A stretch of 64,000 nucleotides of DNA, taken from contig JACKLN010000011.1 of the NCBI GenBank assembly GCA_024235855.1, forward strand, positions 100,498 to 164,497. The letters run 5' to 3'. The notes under the pieces were generated by a model. That model did not search any database. It was not told the DNA's origin and was given only the letters and a program-made list of their open reading frames with translations. This document shows, piece after piece, positions 1 to 8,646 of this stretch (positions within the stretch are counted from its first letter, which is position 1; each line of letters opens with the position of its first letter). A program made the translations under genes and the position numbers. This DNA comes from Burkholderiaceae bacterium. GTDB taxonomy: Bacteria; Pseudomonadota; Gammaproteobacteria; Burkholderiales; Burkholderiaceae_C.

Positions 1-182
1 GTGGTGGTGCTGACGCTGCCCTTTTCGCGCTCGACCTCGCGGGTGGCGGTCTTGCCCTTGGGACCGGTGACCGTGGTCTCGCGGGCCTCGGCGGCGGGTG
101 TGGCCAACAGGGCCAGTGCACACAGCGCGGCGCTCAGCGGCCACAGCGCGAGCGCCGGGCGACGGATGGCGATCGGGTTCAT
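1..182 (-). CDS. secreted hypothetical protein, 3' part cut by window edge
   Basis: Only the first 60 codons are in the window; the gene runs off the left edge. The start is the ATG at 182, preceded by a consensus AGGAGG about 9 nt upstream. The N-terminus is a signal peptide: arginines, then a hydrophobic run (LALWPLSAALCALALLA) ending near ATPAAEA. The mature part begins TTVTGPKGKTATREVER and is rich in Thr, Lys, Arg and Gly, with what looks like the start of a second copy of the same motif. I do not recognise a function. An envelope or periplasmic location is inferred from the signal peptide only. Confidence 0.6.
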   Translation of the reverse strand, partial: MNPIAIRRPALALWPLSAALCALALLATPAAEARETTVTGPKGKTATREVEREKGSVSTT

Positions 183-309
183 CGGCAGTTCCTCCTGGTG
201 GGACGCGCGGCGATGTGCGCGCATGCGGCTCTCAACGCCCGAGCATGATCCCGGTTGTCCGCCGGGGTGCATCGGAATGTAAAGCCGGCCGCCCGCCCGC
301 GGGCTGTCC

Positions 310-1035
310 TCAGGGCTGCGTGGTGGTCGCCCCGGTGTGCCGCAGGTGCTGCGGCGAGGTCAGCCCCATCGACACGTAGATGCTGGTCAGCGCCTCGAAA
401 CCCACCTCCGCCGGGCGCACCCAGTCCTGCGGCAGGAACAGCAACCCGCCACCCACCGGCACCGGCGCGGTGGGCACGATCACGCCCATGTAGGCCCGGC
501 CATCGATCCACACCGGCTCGCGCGTGGACAGCAGGCCCAGCACCGCGGCGCGGCCGGGCTCGCCGTCGGCCGGCGCGCCACCGAAGTGGCACCACACGGC
601 ACTCATCGAGTTCATGCCCGGCGCTTCGCCGTCGCGCTGGCCGACCATGGCCACGATGCGCCGCGCCAGGTCGTACACGCTGCGCACCAGCGGGATGCGC
701 TCGAGCACGGCGTCGATCACGCGCGTGAGCCCACGCTGCAGGCCGGCCTCCACCAGCAGCCCCAGGCCGAAGATCGCCGCCGCCACCAGCGCCACGCCGA
801 TGGCATAACCCGCCACCTCGGAGCCGGTGACACCCAGGCCCACGGCGCCGAGCACGCGGCCCACCGCACTGTCCGGCCCCAGCCAGCGGATCAGCACGCT
901 GGCGGCCCACCAGAAGATGGCCACGGTGGCCGCCAGCGGCAGCGCCGCCAGCAGGCCCGTGACGAAGATGCGCACCAGGTGCCGCTGGGGGCGCTGGGGT
1001 GGCTGCGCGCCAGGCGCGTCGGACGTGGGAGACAT
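310..1035 (-). CDS. DUF502 family membrane protein
   Basis: A 241-residue inner-membrane protein of the DUF502 family. Two hydrophobic segments lie at about residues 22-50 and 72-92. They are followed by the conserved stretch RIPLVRSVYDLARRIV and a soluble C-terminal part with the family signature GLLSTREPVWIDGRAYMGVI. Function is unknown in bacteria. There is no Shine-Dalgarno sequence before the ATG at 1035; instead GATAAT (1042-1047, minus strand) ends 6 nt upstream, suggesting a leaderless mRNA. The gene is divergent from the S10 peptidase gene. Family assignment is good; function is open. Confidence 0.85.
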   Translation of the reverse strand: MSPTSDAPGAQPPQRPQRHLVRIFVTGLLAALPLAATVAIFWWAASVLIRWLGPDSAVGRVLGAVGLGVTGSEVAGYAIGVALVAAAIFGLGLLVEAGLQRGLTRVIDAVLERIPLVRSVYDLARRIVAMVGQRDGEAPGMNSMSAVWCHFGGAPADGEPGRAAVLGLLSTREPVWIDGRAYMGVIVPTAPVPVGGGLLFLPQDWVRPAEVGFEALTSIYVSMGLTSPQHLRHTGATTTQP

Positions 1036-1041
1036 CGCCGG

Positions 1042-1047
1042 ATTATC
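1042..1047 (-). promoter_or_regulatory. -10-like element of the DUF502 gene (leaderless geometry)
   Basis: GATAAT on the minus strand ends 6 nt before the ATG at 1035, so transcription would start at or next to the A of the start codon. No -35 was assigned. This is inferred from spacing, not shown. Confidence 0.45.
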
Positions 1048-1098
1048 CCGGTGCTGCGGTATCGTGCCGCGGCACTGCAATCCTTCGAAGGCCTGGAG

Positions 1099-2586
1099 AT
1101 GAGCGACGCCAAGACCCCGGACAACGACGACAAAGCAGCCCGTCAGCGGGCCCGGCTGGATGAACTGCTGGCCCTGCAGCCGCCCGGCAGCACCGGCCAC
1201 GTGAAGCTCGCCAGCGGCCGCGGGCTGGACTACGCCTTGGGGGCGGCCTTCCTGCCGGTGGCCGCCAAAGGGCACGACGCCGCGCCGCCCGAGGCGGCGG
1301 TGATGGCCACGCACTATGTGCTGCAGGGCGCCGCACCGGCGCAGCGGCCGGTGTGCTTCGCCTTCAACGGCGGGCCAGGGTCGGCCTCGATCTGGTTGCA
1401 CCTGGGCGCGCTCGGCCCCAAGCGCGTGGTCGTGCCCGACGATGCCAGCGCGGCGCCGGCACCGCATGCGGTGGTCGACAACCCGCACACCTGGTTCGAG
1501 CACTTCGACCTCGTCTTCGTCGACCCGCCGCACACCGGCTGGTCGGTGGCCGCCGGCGAGGACGCGCGCAAGGGCCTGCTGTCGGTGGACGGCGACGTGG
1601 CGGCCCTGGCCGAGGTGATCCGCGTCTGGCTCACGCGCCACCGCCGCTGGGGTTCGCCGGTCTACCTGGCCGGCGAGAGCTACGGCACCACGCGCGCAGC
1701 GGCCATGGCCGACACGTTGCAGGGCATGGGCGTGCAGCTCAGCGGCCTGATCCTGGTGTCCTGCGCCATGGACCTGCAGAGCCTGGTCTTCGCACACGGC
1801 AACGACCTGCCGTACGGGCTGTTCCTGCCAGCGTTCGCCAACACGGCCCAGTACCACGGCCTGCTCAAGGGCACATTGGCGGCATCGCCGGAAGCCGCGC
1901 GTGCGGCGGCCGAAGCCTTCGTCGCCGACGACTACGTGGCGGCGCTGCAGGCCGGCGCGCGCCTGTCGCACGACCGGCGCGCCCGCATCGCCCGCCGCGT
2001 GGCGGAACTCACCGGCCTGCCCCGGGCGCTGGTGGAGGCCAAGAACCTGCGCATCAGCGACGCCACCTTCTTCTTCGAGGCGATGCGCGACCAGGGCCGC
2101 ATCGTCGGCCGGCTGGAGTCGCGCAGCACCGGGCCGATGGCCGCCAGCCGAACGCACGAGTGGGAGTTCGACCCCGGCATCGAGGCCATCGCCCCGGCCT
2201 ACACCATGGCCGGCATGGCCTGGTTCGCCGAGGCGCTGGGCCTGCAGCGCGACGTGCGCTACGAGGTGCTGAGCCACGACACGCACAAGGCCTGGAACTG
2301 GAACCGTGGCGACGCCCAGGGCAACGCCTTCACGACCACGGCGCCCGACCTGTCGCGCGCGCTGCGCCGCAACCCGCTGCTCAAGGTGCTGGTGGCCAGT
2401 GGCCGCTACGACCTGGGCACGCCGTACAGCGCCAGCGACTGGTCGCTGGCGCAGCTGGACATCCCGCCCGAGGTGCACGCGCGCATCACCCACCGCTACT
2501 ACGACGCCGGCCACATGATGTACACCCGCGAGGCCGATCTGCGCCAGCTCAAGGCCGACCTGGCCGGCTGGATGGAGGCCGCGTGA
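1099..2586 (+). CDS. S10 family serine carboxypeptidase-like protein
   Basis: A 495-residue alpha/beta-hydrolase of peptidase family S10, which removes C-terminal residues from peptides at low pH in characterised members. The family core NGGPGS is visible near residue 93. The catalytic triad can be placed at Ser194 (GESYGT), Asp438 (GRYDLGTPYS) and His472 (DAGHMMY). No signal peptide is evident, which is unusual because many S10 enzymes are secreted or lysosomal. GAAGG (1086-1090) serves as ribosome binding site. The stop codon overlaps the ATG of the downstream phosphofructokinase gene (TGATG), so the two are cotranscribed. The natural substrate cannot be read from the sequence. Confidence 0.88.
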   Translation: MSDAKTPDNDDKAARQRARLDELLALQPPGSTGHVKLASGRGLDYALGAAFLPVAAKGHDAAPPEAAVMATHYVLQGAAPAQRPVCFAFNGGPGSASIWLHLGALGPKRVVVPDDASAAPAPHAVVDNPHTWFEHFDLVFVDPPHTGWSVAAGEDARKGLLSVDGDVAALAEVIRVWLTRHRRWGSPVYLAGESYGTTRAAAMADTLQGMGVQLSGLILVSCAMDLQSLVFAHGNDLPYGLFLPAFANTAQYHGLLKGTLAASPEAARAAAEAFVADDYVAALQAGARLSHDRRARIARRVAELTGLPRALVEAKNLRISDATFFFEAMRDQGRIVGRLESRSTGPMAASRTHEWEFDPGIEAIAPAYTMAGMAWFAEALGLQRDVRYEVLSHDTHKAWNWNRGDAQGNAFTTTAPDLSRALRRNPLLKVLVASGRYDLGTPYSASDWSLAQLDIPPEVHARITHRYYDAGHMMYTREADLRQLKADLAGWMEAA

Positions 2587-3647
2587 TGCACGTCGGCGTG
2601 CTCACCGGCGGCGGCGACTGCCCGGGGCTGAATGCGGTGATCCGTGCCGTGACGCTGGCGCTGCTGGCCGATGGCGTGCGCGTCACCGGCATCGAGCGCG
2701 GCTTCCTCGGCCTGGTGGAACGCCGCGTGCGGCCGTTGGACGCCGCCGCGGTGGCCGGCATCCTGGCCGAGGGCGGCACCATCCTGGGCACGCACAACCA
2801 GGCCAACCCGTTCGCCTGGTTCGGTGCCGGCGGCGCCGACGTCTCGGCCGACACCATGGCCTACGTGCGCGAACTGGGGCTGGACGCGCTGGTGGCCATC
2901 GGCGGCGACGGCACGATGAGCATTGCCCACCGCTTCGAGCGCCTGGGCCTGCCGGTGGTGGGCGTGCCCAAGACCATCGACAACGACATCGCGCACAACG
3001 AACGCAGCTTCGGCTTCGACAGCGCGGTGGCCGTGGTGGCCGAGGCGCTGGACCGGCTGGCCACCACCGCGCGCAGCCACGGCCGCGTGATGATCGCCGA
3101 GACCATGGGCCGCTACGCCGGCTGGATCGCGCTGGAAGGCGGCCTGGCTGGCGCTGCCGACGTGATCCTGATCCCGGAGCAGCCCTTCAGCGTGGAGGCC
3201 GTGGCGGCGCGCTGTCGCGCCAACGAGCAGGCCGGCGGCCACACGCTGATCTGCATCGCCGAAGGCGCGGCGGCGCGGGGCGAGGCGATGACCGTGATGC
3301 GCACCATCGAGAGCAGCCCCGACCCGATCCGCCTGGGCGGCGTCGGCCACTGGCTGCAGCAGCGGCTGCAGCCGCTGGTGGCCAGCGAGGTGCGCACCAC
3401 GCTGCTGGGCCATGTGCAGCGCGGCGGCACGCCGACGGCCTTCGACCGCGTGCTGGCCACGCGTTTCGGCGTGGCCGCAGCGCAGCTGGTGCAGCAGCGG
3501 CGCTTCGGCCACATGGTGGCGCTGCAGGGCGGCGCCTGCACCGCGGTGCCGATCGCCGACGTGGCCGACCGCAACCGCCGCGTGCCGCCCGACGACGAGC
3601 TGTGGCGCGCGGCGCAGGCGATCGGGGTCTGTCTCGGCGAGGTTTGA
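2586..3647 (+). CDS. pfkA: 6-phosphofructokinase
   Basis: A 353-residue phosphofructokinase, phosphorylating fructose 6-phosphate to the 1,6-bisphosphate in glycolysis. Motifs: N-terminal GVLTGGGDCPGLN (nucleotide loop), GGDGT at 106-110, and PKTIDND at 128-134 with catalytic Asp132; later GHVQRGGTPTAFDR. The Gly in GGDG points to ATP as donor. The Lys in PKTIDND is typical of pyrophosphate-dependent enzymes; this mixed pattern is known from group III PFKs of actinomycetes. The donor therefore needs an assay. It is translationally coupled to the S10 peptidase gene upstream by a TGATG overlap. Confidence 0.9.
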   Translation: MHVGVLTGGGDCPGLNAVIRAVTLALLADGVRVTGIERGFLGLVERRVRPLDAAAVAGILAEGGTILGTHNQANPFAWFGAGGADVSADTMAYVRELGLDALVAIGGDGTMSIAHRFERLGLPVVGVPKTIDNDIAHNERSFGFDSAVAVVAEALDRLATTARSHGRVMIAETMGRYAGWIALEGGLAGAADVILIPEQPFSVEAVAARCRANEQAGGHTLICIAEGAAARGEAMTVMRTIESSPDPIRLGGVGHWLQQRLQPLVASEVRTTLLGHVQRGGTPTAFDRVLATRFGVAAAQLVQQRRFGHMVALQGGACTAVPIADVADRNRRVPPDDELWRAAQAIGVCLGEV

Positions 3648-3715
3648 TCCCGTGCAAGGCGGAGCGGGCCGATCGGGTGTCTGATGGCGCATCGATACCC
3701 CTGGAGGTTCATGCC

Positions 3716-3868
3716 ATGCACGCCCTGCGCGACTTCTTCACCACCGACTACGGCCTGCTCAGCGCTGCCGTGATTGCCTTCACCCTGGGCATGGGCGTCT
3801 TCTTCAGCCGCTACATCGCCCGCCACATCCGTGAGGATGCGGAGCGCGCGGCACGCGAGCGGCGCTGA
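3716..3868 (+). CDS. DUF3149 small membrane protein
   Basis: A 50-residue protein matching the pattern of DUF3149: a short amphipathic start (LRDFFTTDYGLLS), one transmembrane helix (AAVIAFTLGMGVFF), and a charged cytoplasmic tail rich in Arg and Glu. CTGGAGG (3701-3707) lies at good distance from the ATG at 3716; another ATG five bases earlier is out of frame. Function is unknown. It follows pfkA by about 70 bp and may share its transcript. Confidence 0.75.
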   Translation: MHALRDFFTTDYGLLSAAVIAFTLGMGVFFSRYIARHIREDAERAARERR

Positions 3869-3886
3869 CCGGCACCGTTCGGCCGA

Positions 3887-4804
3887 TCAGTTTGCCGGCG
3901 GGTCGTCCGCCGCGGCCGCATCCGGCCCGCAGTGCTGGTCGGCCGTGCGCAGGGCTTCTGCCAGCGGCAGTGCCAGCCGCGGCATCGGGGTGGACTGCAG
4001 TTGGTGAGCCAGGGCCGTCAGCGCCGGGCTGAGGTCCCATTCCGCCACCAGGCGGCCGAACAGGCGGTCCTTGCGCCGCTCCAGCGACAGGTCGAGCACG
4101 CGGCTCAGCGGCAGGGCAGGGGCCCGTTCGGCACGGTCGATCAGGCGCAGCAGCGCCAGCCAGCCAGTGTCGTGCAGCAAGCCGGCCAGGTAGCCCTCGA
4201 AGCGGTCGCCGCCCTCGCGCGCGACCAGGTCGGCACAGCACAGCGACTTCTGTTCCGACCGCTGCCACAGGCGCGGCGCCGCACGCGCGGCCAATCCGTT
4301 GCCGTTGGGCTGGAACACCGGCTTGAGCAGCACGCGCGCCATGGCCGAGTGCAGGCCGGCGGTGCCGATGCGGTCGAGCGCGGCATCGATCGTCTCCACG
4401 CGCTGCGCGCCGTAGTAGGGGCTGCGCGCGATGCGCAGCACCTCGGCCGTCAGCAGCAGGTCCTTGGTCACCTGCTGCACCATCGCGGCGCGCGACGGCG
4501 ACTCCTGTCGCATCAGCGCCAGCAGCTGCGGGATGACGGCGGCCGCGCGGGGCAGCAGGTCGGCGGGCAGGCGAGGGCCGGCCATCTGGCGGTCCAGGTG
4601 GCCCAGCCACACGCGCTCGGCCTCGCTGGGCGGGGCCTGGACCGGGGGCGGGCCGTCGAGCAGCCAGCTCAACGTGCTCGAGGTCGTCTCGGAGGCGCCG
4701 GGCTCGCCAGGCGGGGCCGGCGACGCGGACACGACAGGCACGACCGCCGCCGCAGGGGTGGCGGCAGGTGCAGCGCTGCGACGCGAACTGAACCAGCCCA
4801 GCAT
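3887..4804 (-). CDS. HDOD domain protein
   Basis: About 305 residues. After a Pro/Ala-rich N-terminal linker of about 60 residues comes an HDOD domain (roughly residues 75-290), an output domain related to HD phosphohydrolases but normally non-catalytic, found in bacterial signalling proteins. Supporting segments are QVTKDLLLTAEVLRIARSPYYG and GLLHDTGWLALL. The start is ambiguous: ATG at 4810 lies directly against GGAG, while ATG at 4804 has GGAG at 6 nt, so 4804 is preferred. It converges on the DUF3149 gene. Partners and signals are unknown. Confidence 0.8.
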   Translation of the reverse strand: MLGWFSSRRSAAPAATPAAAVVPVVSASPAPPGEPGASETTSSTLSWLLDGPPPVQAPPSEAERVWLGHLDRQMAGPRLPADLLPRAAAVIPQLLALMRQESPSRAAMVQQVTKDLLLTAEVLRIARSPYYGAQRVETIDAALDRIGTAGLHSAMARVLLKPVFQPNGNGLAARAAPRLWQRSEQKSLCCADLVAREGGDRFEGYLAGLLHDTGWLALLRLIDRAERAPALPLSRVLDLSLERRKDRLFGRLVAEWDLSPALTALAHQLQSTPMPRLALPLAEALRTADQHCGPDAAAADDPPAN

Positions 4805-4895
4805 GGACATCTCCGGCGGACCGACGGGTCCGTTCCCCGATGTCGGCCGATCAGGGCAATGACTTGAGGCGCCGGCCGCGAGATCTCACACGTTC

Positions 4896-5639
4896 TCAGG
4901 CCTGACGGACGTCGCTCACCGGTTCCTGCCCGAAGTCGTTGCGCGCCAGGAAGCGCAGCACCTTGGCCGCGGCGGCCTCGGGGCTGTCGAGCCGACCTTC
5001 GGTCTTGAAGGCCTCGAACTGCGCCCCGTCCGGGAAGCGGCTGCGGTCGGCGCTGCGCAGCTGCACCTGCATGTCGGTGTCGATGATGCCGGGGGCCAGC
5101 GAGACGATGCGGGCCCCGCCGGGCCGTGCCGCCTCCTCCAGCGCCACCGCGCGCGAGAAGTGGTCCATGCCGGCCTTGACGGCGCAGTAGCTGGCACTGC
5201 CGGCCATCGCCCGGCGGCCCAGGCCGGAGGAGATGTTGAGGATGCGGCGGTCGGTGCCCCAGTCGCGCGTGGCCCGCAGAAAGGCGGCGCTGAGCAGCAG
5301 CGGCGCCTCCAGCCCCACACGGGCCGCCAGGCTCAGCTCGTCGAGCGCGCTGTCGCCCAGCGGGGCGGGCGTCGACAGCGCGGCGGCGTTGTTGATCAGC
5401 ACCGCGTCGGCCGCCGGCTGCTGGGCCAGCCACGTGGCCAGCCGCTGCGCGGCCGCCGGTGCATCGGCGAGGTCCTGCGACCAGGCGGTGACCCGGGCGC
5501 CGCGTTCGCGGGCCAACGTCTCCAGGGCCGGGTCGGTGCGGCGGGCGATGGCCAGCACGTGGTGACTTGGCTGCAGCAGTTGTTCGGCGATGGCGCGGCC
5601 CAGGCCGCGCGAGGCGCCGGTGACGATGAAGAGTTTCAT
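4896..5639 (-). CDS. SDR family NAD(P)-dependent oxidoreductase
   Basis: A 247-residue short-chain dehydrogenase/reductase. TGASRGLG (residues 7-14) binds the dinucleotide, INNAA (82-86) is the structural NNAG-type motif, and Ser137 or Ser138 with Tyr151 and Lys155 (YxxxK) forms the catalytic set. The order IVTGASRGLG...ARRTDP resembles sepiapterin reductase-like SDRs, but the substrate cannot be named. The start has no Shine-Dalgarno sequence; TAGCCT lies 6 nt before the ATG. The RluA-type synthase gene lies just downstream on the same strand and has its own -10-like element. Confidence 0.88.
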   Translation of the reverse strand: MKLFIVTGASRGLGRAIAEQLLQPSHHVLAIARRTDPALETLARERGARVTAWSQDLADAPAAAQRLATWLAQQPAADAVLINNAAALSTPAPLGDSALDELSLAARVGLEAPLLLSAAFLRATRDWGTDRRILNISSGLGRRAMAGSASYCAVKAGMDHFSRAVALEEAARPGGARIVSLAPGIIDTDMQVQLRSADRSRFPDGAQFEAFKTEGRLDSPEAAAAKVLRFLARNDFGQEPVSDVRQA

Positions 5640-5668
5640 GCCGCGAGGCTAACCCAGGGCGGCCGATG

Positions 5669-6265
5669 TCAGAACGGCACCGGACTCTCGAAGTGCATGG
5701 CGCGGCCATCGGCGGGGTGGGGCACCTGGAGGGCCTGTGCGTGCAGCAGCAGCCGCGGGCCCGCCGTGCCGTACAGGTCGTCGCCGACGATGGGGTGGCC
5801 CAGCGCCTGCAGGTGCACCCGCAACTGGTGCGAGCGGCCCGTCACCGGCTGCAGCTGCAGCCGCGTGCGGCCATCGGCACGGTCGAGCACGCGCCAGTGC
5901 GTCAGCGCCGGCTTGCCGCGCTCGTGGTCGACCACCTGCCGGGGGCGGTTCGGCCAGTCCACGATCAGCGGCAGGTCGATGCTGCCCGCGTCGCCAGCCA
6001 CCTCACCCTCGACCACGGCCACATAGGTCTTGTGCACGCGGCGTCGTTCGAAGGCCAGGCTCAGCGCGCGCTGCGCGGGCAGGCCGCGCCCCATCACCCA
6101 GACCCCGGACGTGGCCTGGTCGAGCCGGTGCACCACCAGCGCGTCGGGCCACAGCGCCTGCGCGCGCGCGGCCAGGCAGTCGGGTTCGGTGCGCCCCGGC
6201 ACGGACAGCAGGCCCGGCGGCTTGTCCAGCACCAGCATCTGCGCATCGACGTACAGCGGCAACAT
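5669..6265 (-). CDS. RluA family pseudouridine synthase
   Basis: A 198-residue enzyme converting uridine to pseudouridine in RNA. The catalytic motif HRLDQATSG is at 46-54 with Asp49 as the nucleophile. GRSHQLRVHLQALGHPIVGDDLYG is the second conserved block (longer than shown motifs, about residues 134-157). No S4 RNA-binding domain is present, and the length fits the short RluA class, which modifies 23S rRNA U746 and tRNA U32 in E. coli. Target identity here is inferred. The ATG at 6265 has no Shine-Dalgarno sequence; TACGAT ends 6 nt upstream. Confidence 0.87.
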   Translation of the reverse strand: MLPLYVDAQMLVLDKPPGLLSVPGRTEPDCLAARAQALWPDALVVHRLDQATSGVWVMGRGLPAQRALSLAFERRRVHKTYVAVVEGEVAGDAGSIDLPLIVDWPNRPRQVVDHERGKPALTHWRVLDRADGRTRLQLQPVTGRSHQLRVHLQALGHPIVGDDLYGTAGPRLLLHAQALQVPHPADGRAMHFESPVPF

Positions 6266-6271
6266 CCCGCG

Positions 6272-6277
6272 ATCGTA
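6272..6277 (-). promoter_or_regulatory. -10-like element of the RluA-type gene
   Basis: TACGAT on the minus strand, separated by exactly 6 nt from the ATG at 6265. The same hexamer and spacing occur before ubiG. The geometry fits a leaderless transcript. Confidence 0.45.
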
Positions 6278-6346
6278 GGCGTTGACAGCGACGCGGTTGG
6301 CGGCGCACAGTCGCGGCCTCGTTCCCACCCGCCACAGGAGGTTGCC

Positions 6347-6406
6347 ATGAAGACCACGGTGATTGCCCCCCTGTCGGCCCCGGCTCAGCGCGTCCTGCCC
6401 GGCTGA
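6347..6406 (+). CDS. possible 19-residue peptide with strong ribosome binding site
   Basis: An ATG at 6347 follows a full AGGAGG (6337-6342 region) at ideal distance and opens a 19-codon frame, MKTTVIAPLSAPAQRVLPG, that ends with TGA. It lies between the divergent RluA-type and rsgA genes, 126 bp upstream of rsgA on the same strand. No match to a known family is recalled. It may be a real microprotein, a leader peptide for rsgA, or a remnant of a longer gene. The only support is the strong ribosome binding site. Confidence 0.35.
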   Translation: MKTTVIAPLSAPAQRVLPG

Positions 6407-6531
6407 TCGATCCTTCGGCCGCGCGGATCCCGCGCAACGGCCGGCGCCGACTTCCCCCTGCATTCGATTCCGACCCGCACCGCGGGCCGGCGTGGCACTG
6501 CGTGCCGTTCGAACCGGAAGCTCGACGCTCC

Positions 6532-7626
6532 ATGATCTCGGAACAACTCGCCGCCGCATTGGCGGCCATCGGCCTCACGCCGGCCCAGCGCCGGCACATC
6601 GACCATCTGCCCGCGCCACCGACGGCGCCCTTTCTTCGCCGCGTGGTGGAGGTGCAGCGCGACCGCCTGACCCTGCACGACGGCGAACAAGAGTCGCCGG
6701 CGCGTGTGCTGCCGGCCCTGCACCTGGGCGCGGCGGCGCACGACGGCCTGGCCGTGGGCGACTGGGTGCACGCCGCGTGCGACGCGCATGGCCAGTGGTG
6801 GGTGCACGCGCGCGTGCCGCCGCTGAACCAGCTGGCCCGCCGCCAGCACGACGGCCGCGAGAAGTCCACGCGCGCCGTCATCGTCAGCAACGTGGACACG
6901 GCTCTGCTGGTGATGGGCCTGGACCACGACTTCAACCTGCGCCGGCTGGAGCGCTACCTGGCACTGGCCCGCATCGCCGGCGTGCAGCCCGTGGTGGTGC
7001 TGACCAAGGCCGACCTCTGCGACCCGGCCTATGCCGAGCGCCGGCTGCACGAGACCTGCGCGCTGATGCCGCCGGGGGTCGACGTGGTGGCGCTGGACGC
7101 CACCGGCGACGAACCGTCTGCCGCACTGGCGCCCTGGACCGGCCCCGGCCAGACCCTGGTGATGCTGGGTTCCAGCGGCGCGGGCAAGAGCACGCTGACC
7201 AACGCGTTGACCGGCGGTGCACAACGCGTGGGCGCCAACCGTGCCGACGACAGCCGTGGCCGCCATATCACCACGGCGCGCAGCCTGCACCGCATGCCCG
7301 GGGGCGCCTGCATCATCGACACGCCGGGCCTGCGCACGCTGCGCCTGGACGCCGACGCGCAGGACCTCGTCGGCGTGTTCGACGAGATCGCCCAGGGCGC
7401 GCTGCGCTGCCGCTTCCGCGACTGCCGGCACCAGGGCGAGCCCGGCTGCGCCGTGCAGGACAGCGTGGCGCCGGAGCGCTTGCGCAACTTCCACAAGATG
7501 CAGCGCGAGCTGCAGCGCGACACGCTCAGCGCGTTGGAGCGCAAGGCGCAGCGGCAGGTGTGGAAGGTGCGGCACAAGGCGGCACGCGCACGCGACCGCG
7601 GCAAGCGCGAGGGCGAGCGGGAATGA
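6532..7626 (+). CDS. rsgA: ribosome small subunit-dependent GTPase A
   Basis: A 364-residue circularly permuted GTPase that helps late 30S subunit maturation. The G motifs appear in the permuted order that defines the family: G4 TKAD (158-161), G1 GSSGAGKST (213-221), G3 DTPG (263-266). An N-terminal OB-fold precedes them, and a C-terminal zinc site follows (Cys293, Cys298, His300, Cys306). A basic tail rich in Arg, Lys and Glu ends the protein, making it slightly longer than the E. coli enzyme. A GTG at 6502 could extend it by 10 codons, but ATG at 6532 is preferred. Confidence 0.93.
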   Translation: MISEQLAAALAAIGLTPAQRRHIDHLPAPPTAPFLRRVVEVQRDRLTLHDGEQESPARVLPALHLGAAAHDGLAVGDWVHAACDAHGQWWVHARVPPLNQLARRQHDGREKSTRAVIVSNVDTALLVMGLDHDFNLRRLERYLALARIAGVQPVVVLTKADLCDPAYAERRLHETCALMPPGVDVVALDATGDEPSAALAPWTGPGQTLVMLGSSGAGKSTLTNALTGGAQRVGANRADDSRGRHITTARSLHRMPGGACIIDTPGLRTLRLDADAQDLVGVFDEIAQGALRCRFRDCRHQGEPGCAVQDSVAPERLRNFHKMQRELQRDTLSALERKAQRQVWKVRHKAARARDRGKREGERE

Positions 7627-7704
7627 GCCCGCCCCACGGCCTCGCAGCGCTCGGCCGCTGCGGCGGGTGCAGCACGATCCGCCGCGGCCGTGCCGCGCTT
7701 GGCC

Positions 7705-8646
7705 TCAGCCCGGCGCCGCCAGGAAGGCCTGCACCGGCTCCAGCGTGGCAGCCGGGTCCTCCTCGTGCGGCACGTGCCCGAGGCGGTCGAACATCACCCG
7801 CTGGCTGCCCGGGATCAGGCGCTCGAAGCCAGCCGCGGCGGCAGGGTCGATCACGCCATCCCGCCCGCCCCACAGGATCAGCGTGGGCTGGCGGATGCCG
7901 GCGATGGCGTCGGCGTGTTCCGCCGGCACGTACTGCTGCAGGCGCTGGCGCAAGGCCTTGCGGTTGCCCTCTCGCAGGGTGATGTCGTAGTAGCGGTCCA
8001 CCAGCGCGTCGTCGATGCGCTGCGGGTCGCCATACACGGCCACCAGACCCTGCACCACGGCCGCGCGGGGCAGCAGCCATTCCATCAGCGCGCCCAGCAC
8101 CGGCACGCGGGCGAGGCGCCAGCCCAGCGGCACGCTGCGGATGCTGTCGGGCAGGCCGGCGGCATCCACCAGCACCAGGCGGTCCACGCGCTGCGGGGCC
8201 ACGGTCGCGGTGCGCCAGGCGATGCGGCCGCCCAGCGAATTGCCGGCCAGCACCACGCGTTGCAGCTGCAGGTGGTCGAGCACCTTCAGCACGAAGGCCA
8301 CGTCGTCGTCCAGGCCATAACGCGCGTCGGCGCGCGGCCCGGTGAGGCCGAAACCGGGCAGGTCCAGGCGCACGACGCGCCGTGTCTTCGACAGCTCCTC
8401 GGCCCAGCCGTCCCAGGTGTGCAGGCTGGCCGACGTGCCGTGCAGCAGCACGACGGGCACAGGGTCGCCGCGCGGCCCTTCGTCGCGCAGGTGCACCAGC
8501 TGGCCGTCGAGGTCGACGAAGGTCGACGGCGGCAAGCCCCAGCGGGCGATCAGCGACTCCACCGGCCGGTCGGGCTCGCGCGACAGCGAGACTGCGATCG
8601 CGGTCAGGATCAGCAGTACGCCGATGAGCTTGCGCAGCCAGCCCAT
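7705..8646 (-). CDS. alpha/beta fold hydrolase, membrane-anchored
   Basis: A 313-residue alpha/beta hydrolase. An N-terminal hydrophobic anchor (residues 5-21) suggests that it is tethered to the inner membrane. The oxyanion region is VVLLHGTSAS (66-75), the nucleophile Ser137 lies in GNSLGG, the acid is in WGGRDGVIDP, and the histidine is in LGHVPHEEDP. The substrate is unknown; the sequence resembles esterase/haloalkane dehalogenase-like members. The ATG at 8646 is used; a TTG one codon earlier is possible. It converges on rsgA and lies downstream of a 78-residue gene on the same strand. Confidence 0.85.
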   Translation of the reverse strand: MGWLRKLIGVLLILTAIAVSLSREPDRPVESLIARWGLPPSTFVDLDGQLVHLRDEGPRGDPVPVVLLHGTSASLHTWDGWAEELSKTRRVVRLDLPGFGLTGPRADARYGLDDDVAFVLKVLDHLQLQRVVLAGNSLGGRIAWRTATVAPQRVDRLVLVDAAGLPDSIRSVPLGWRLARVPVLGALMEWLLPRAAVVQGLVAVYGDPQRIDDALVDRYYDITLREGNRKALRQRLQQYVPAEHADAIAGIRQPTLILWGGRDGVIDPAAAAGFERLIPGSQRVMFDRLGHVPHEEDPAATLEPVQAFLAAPG

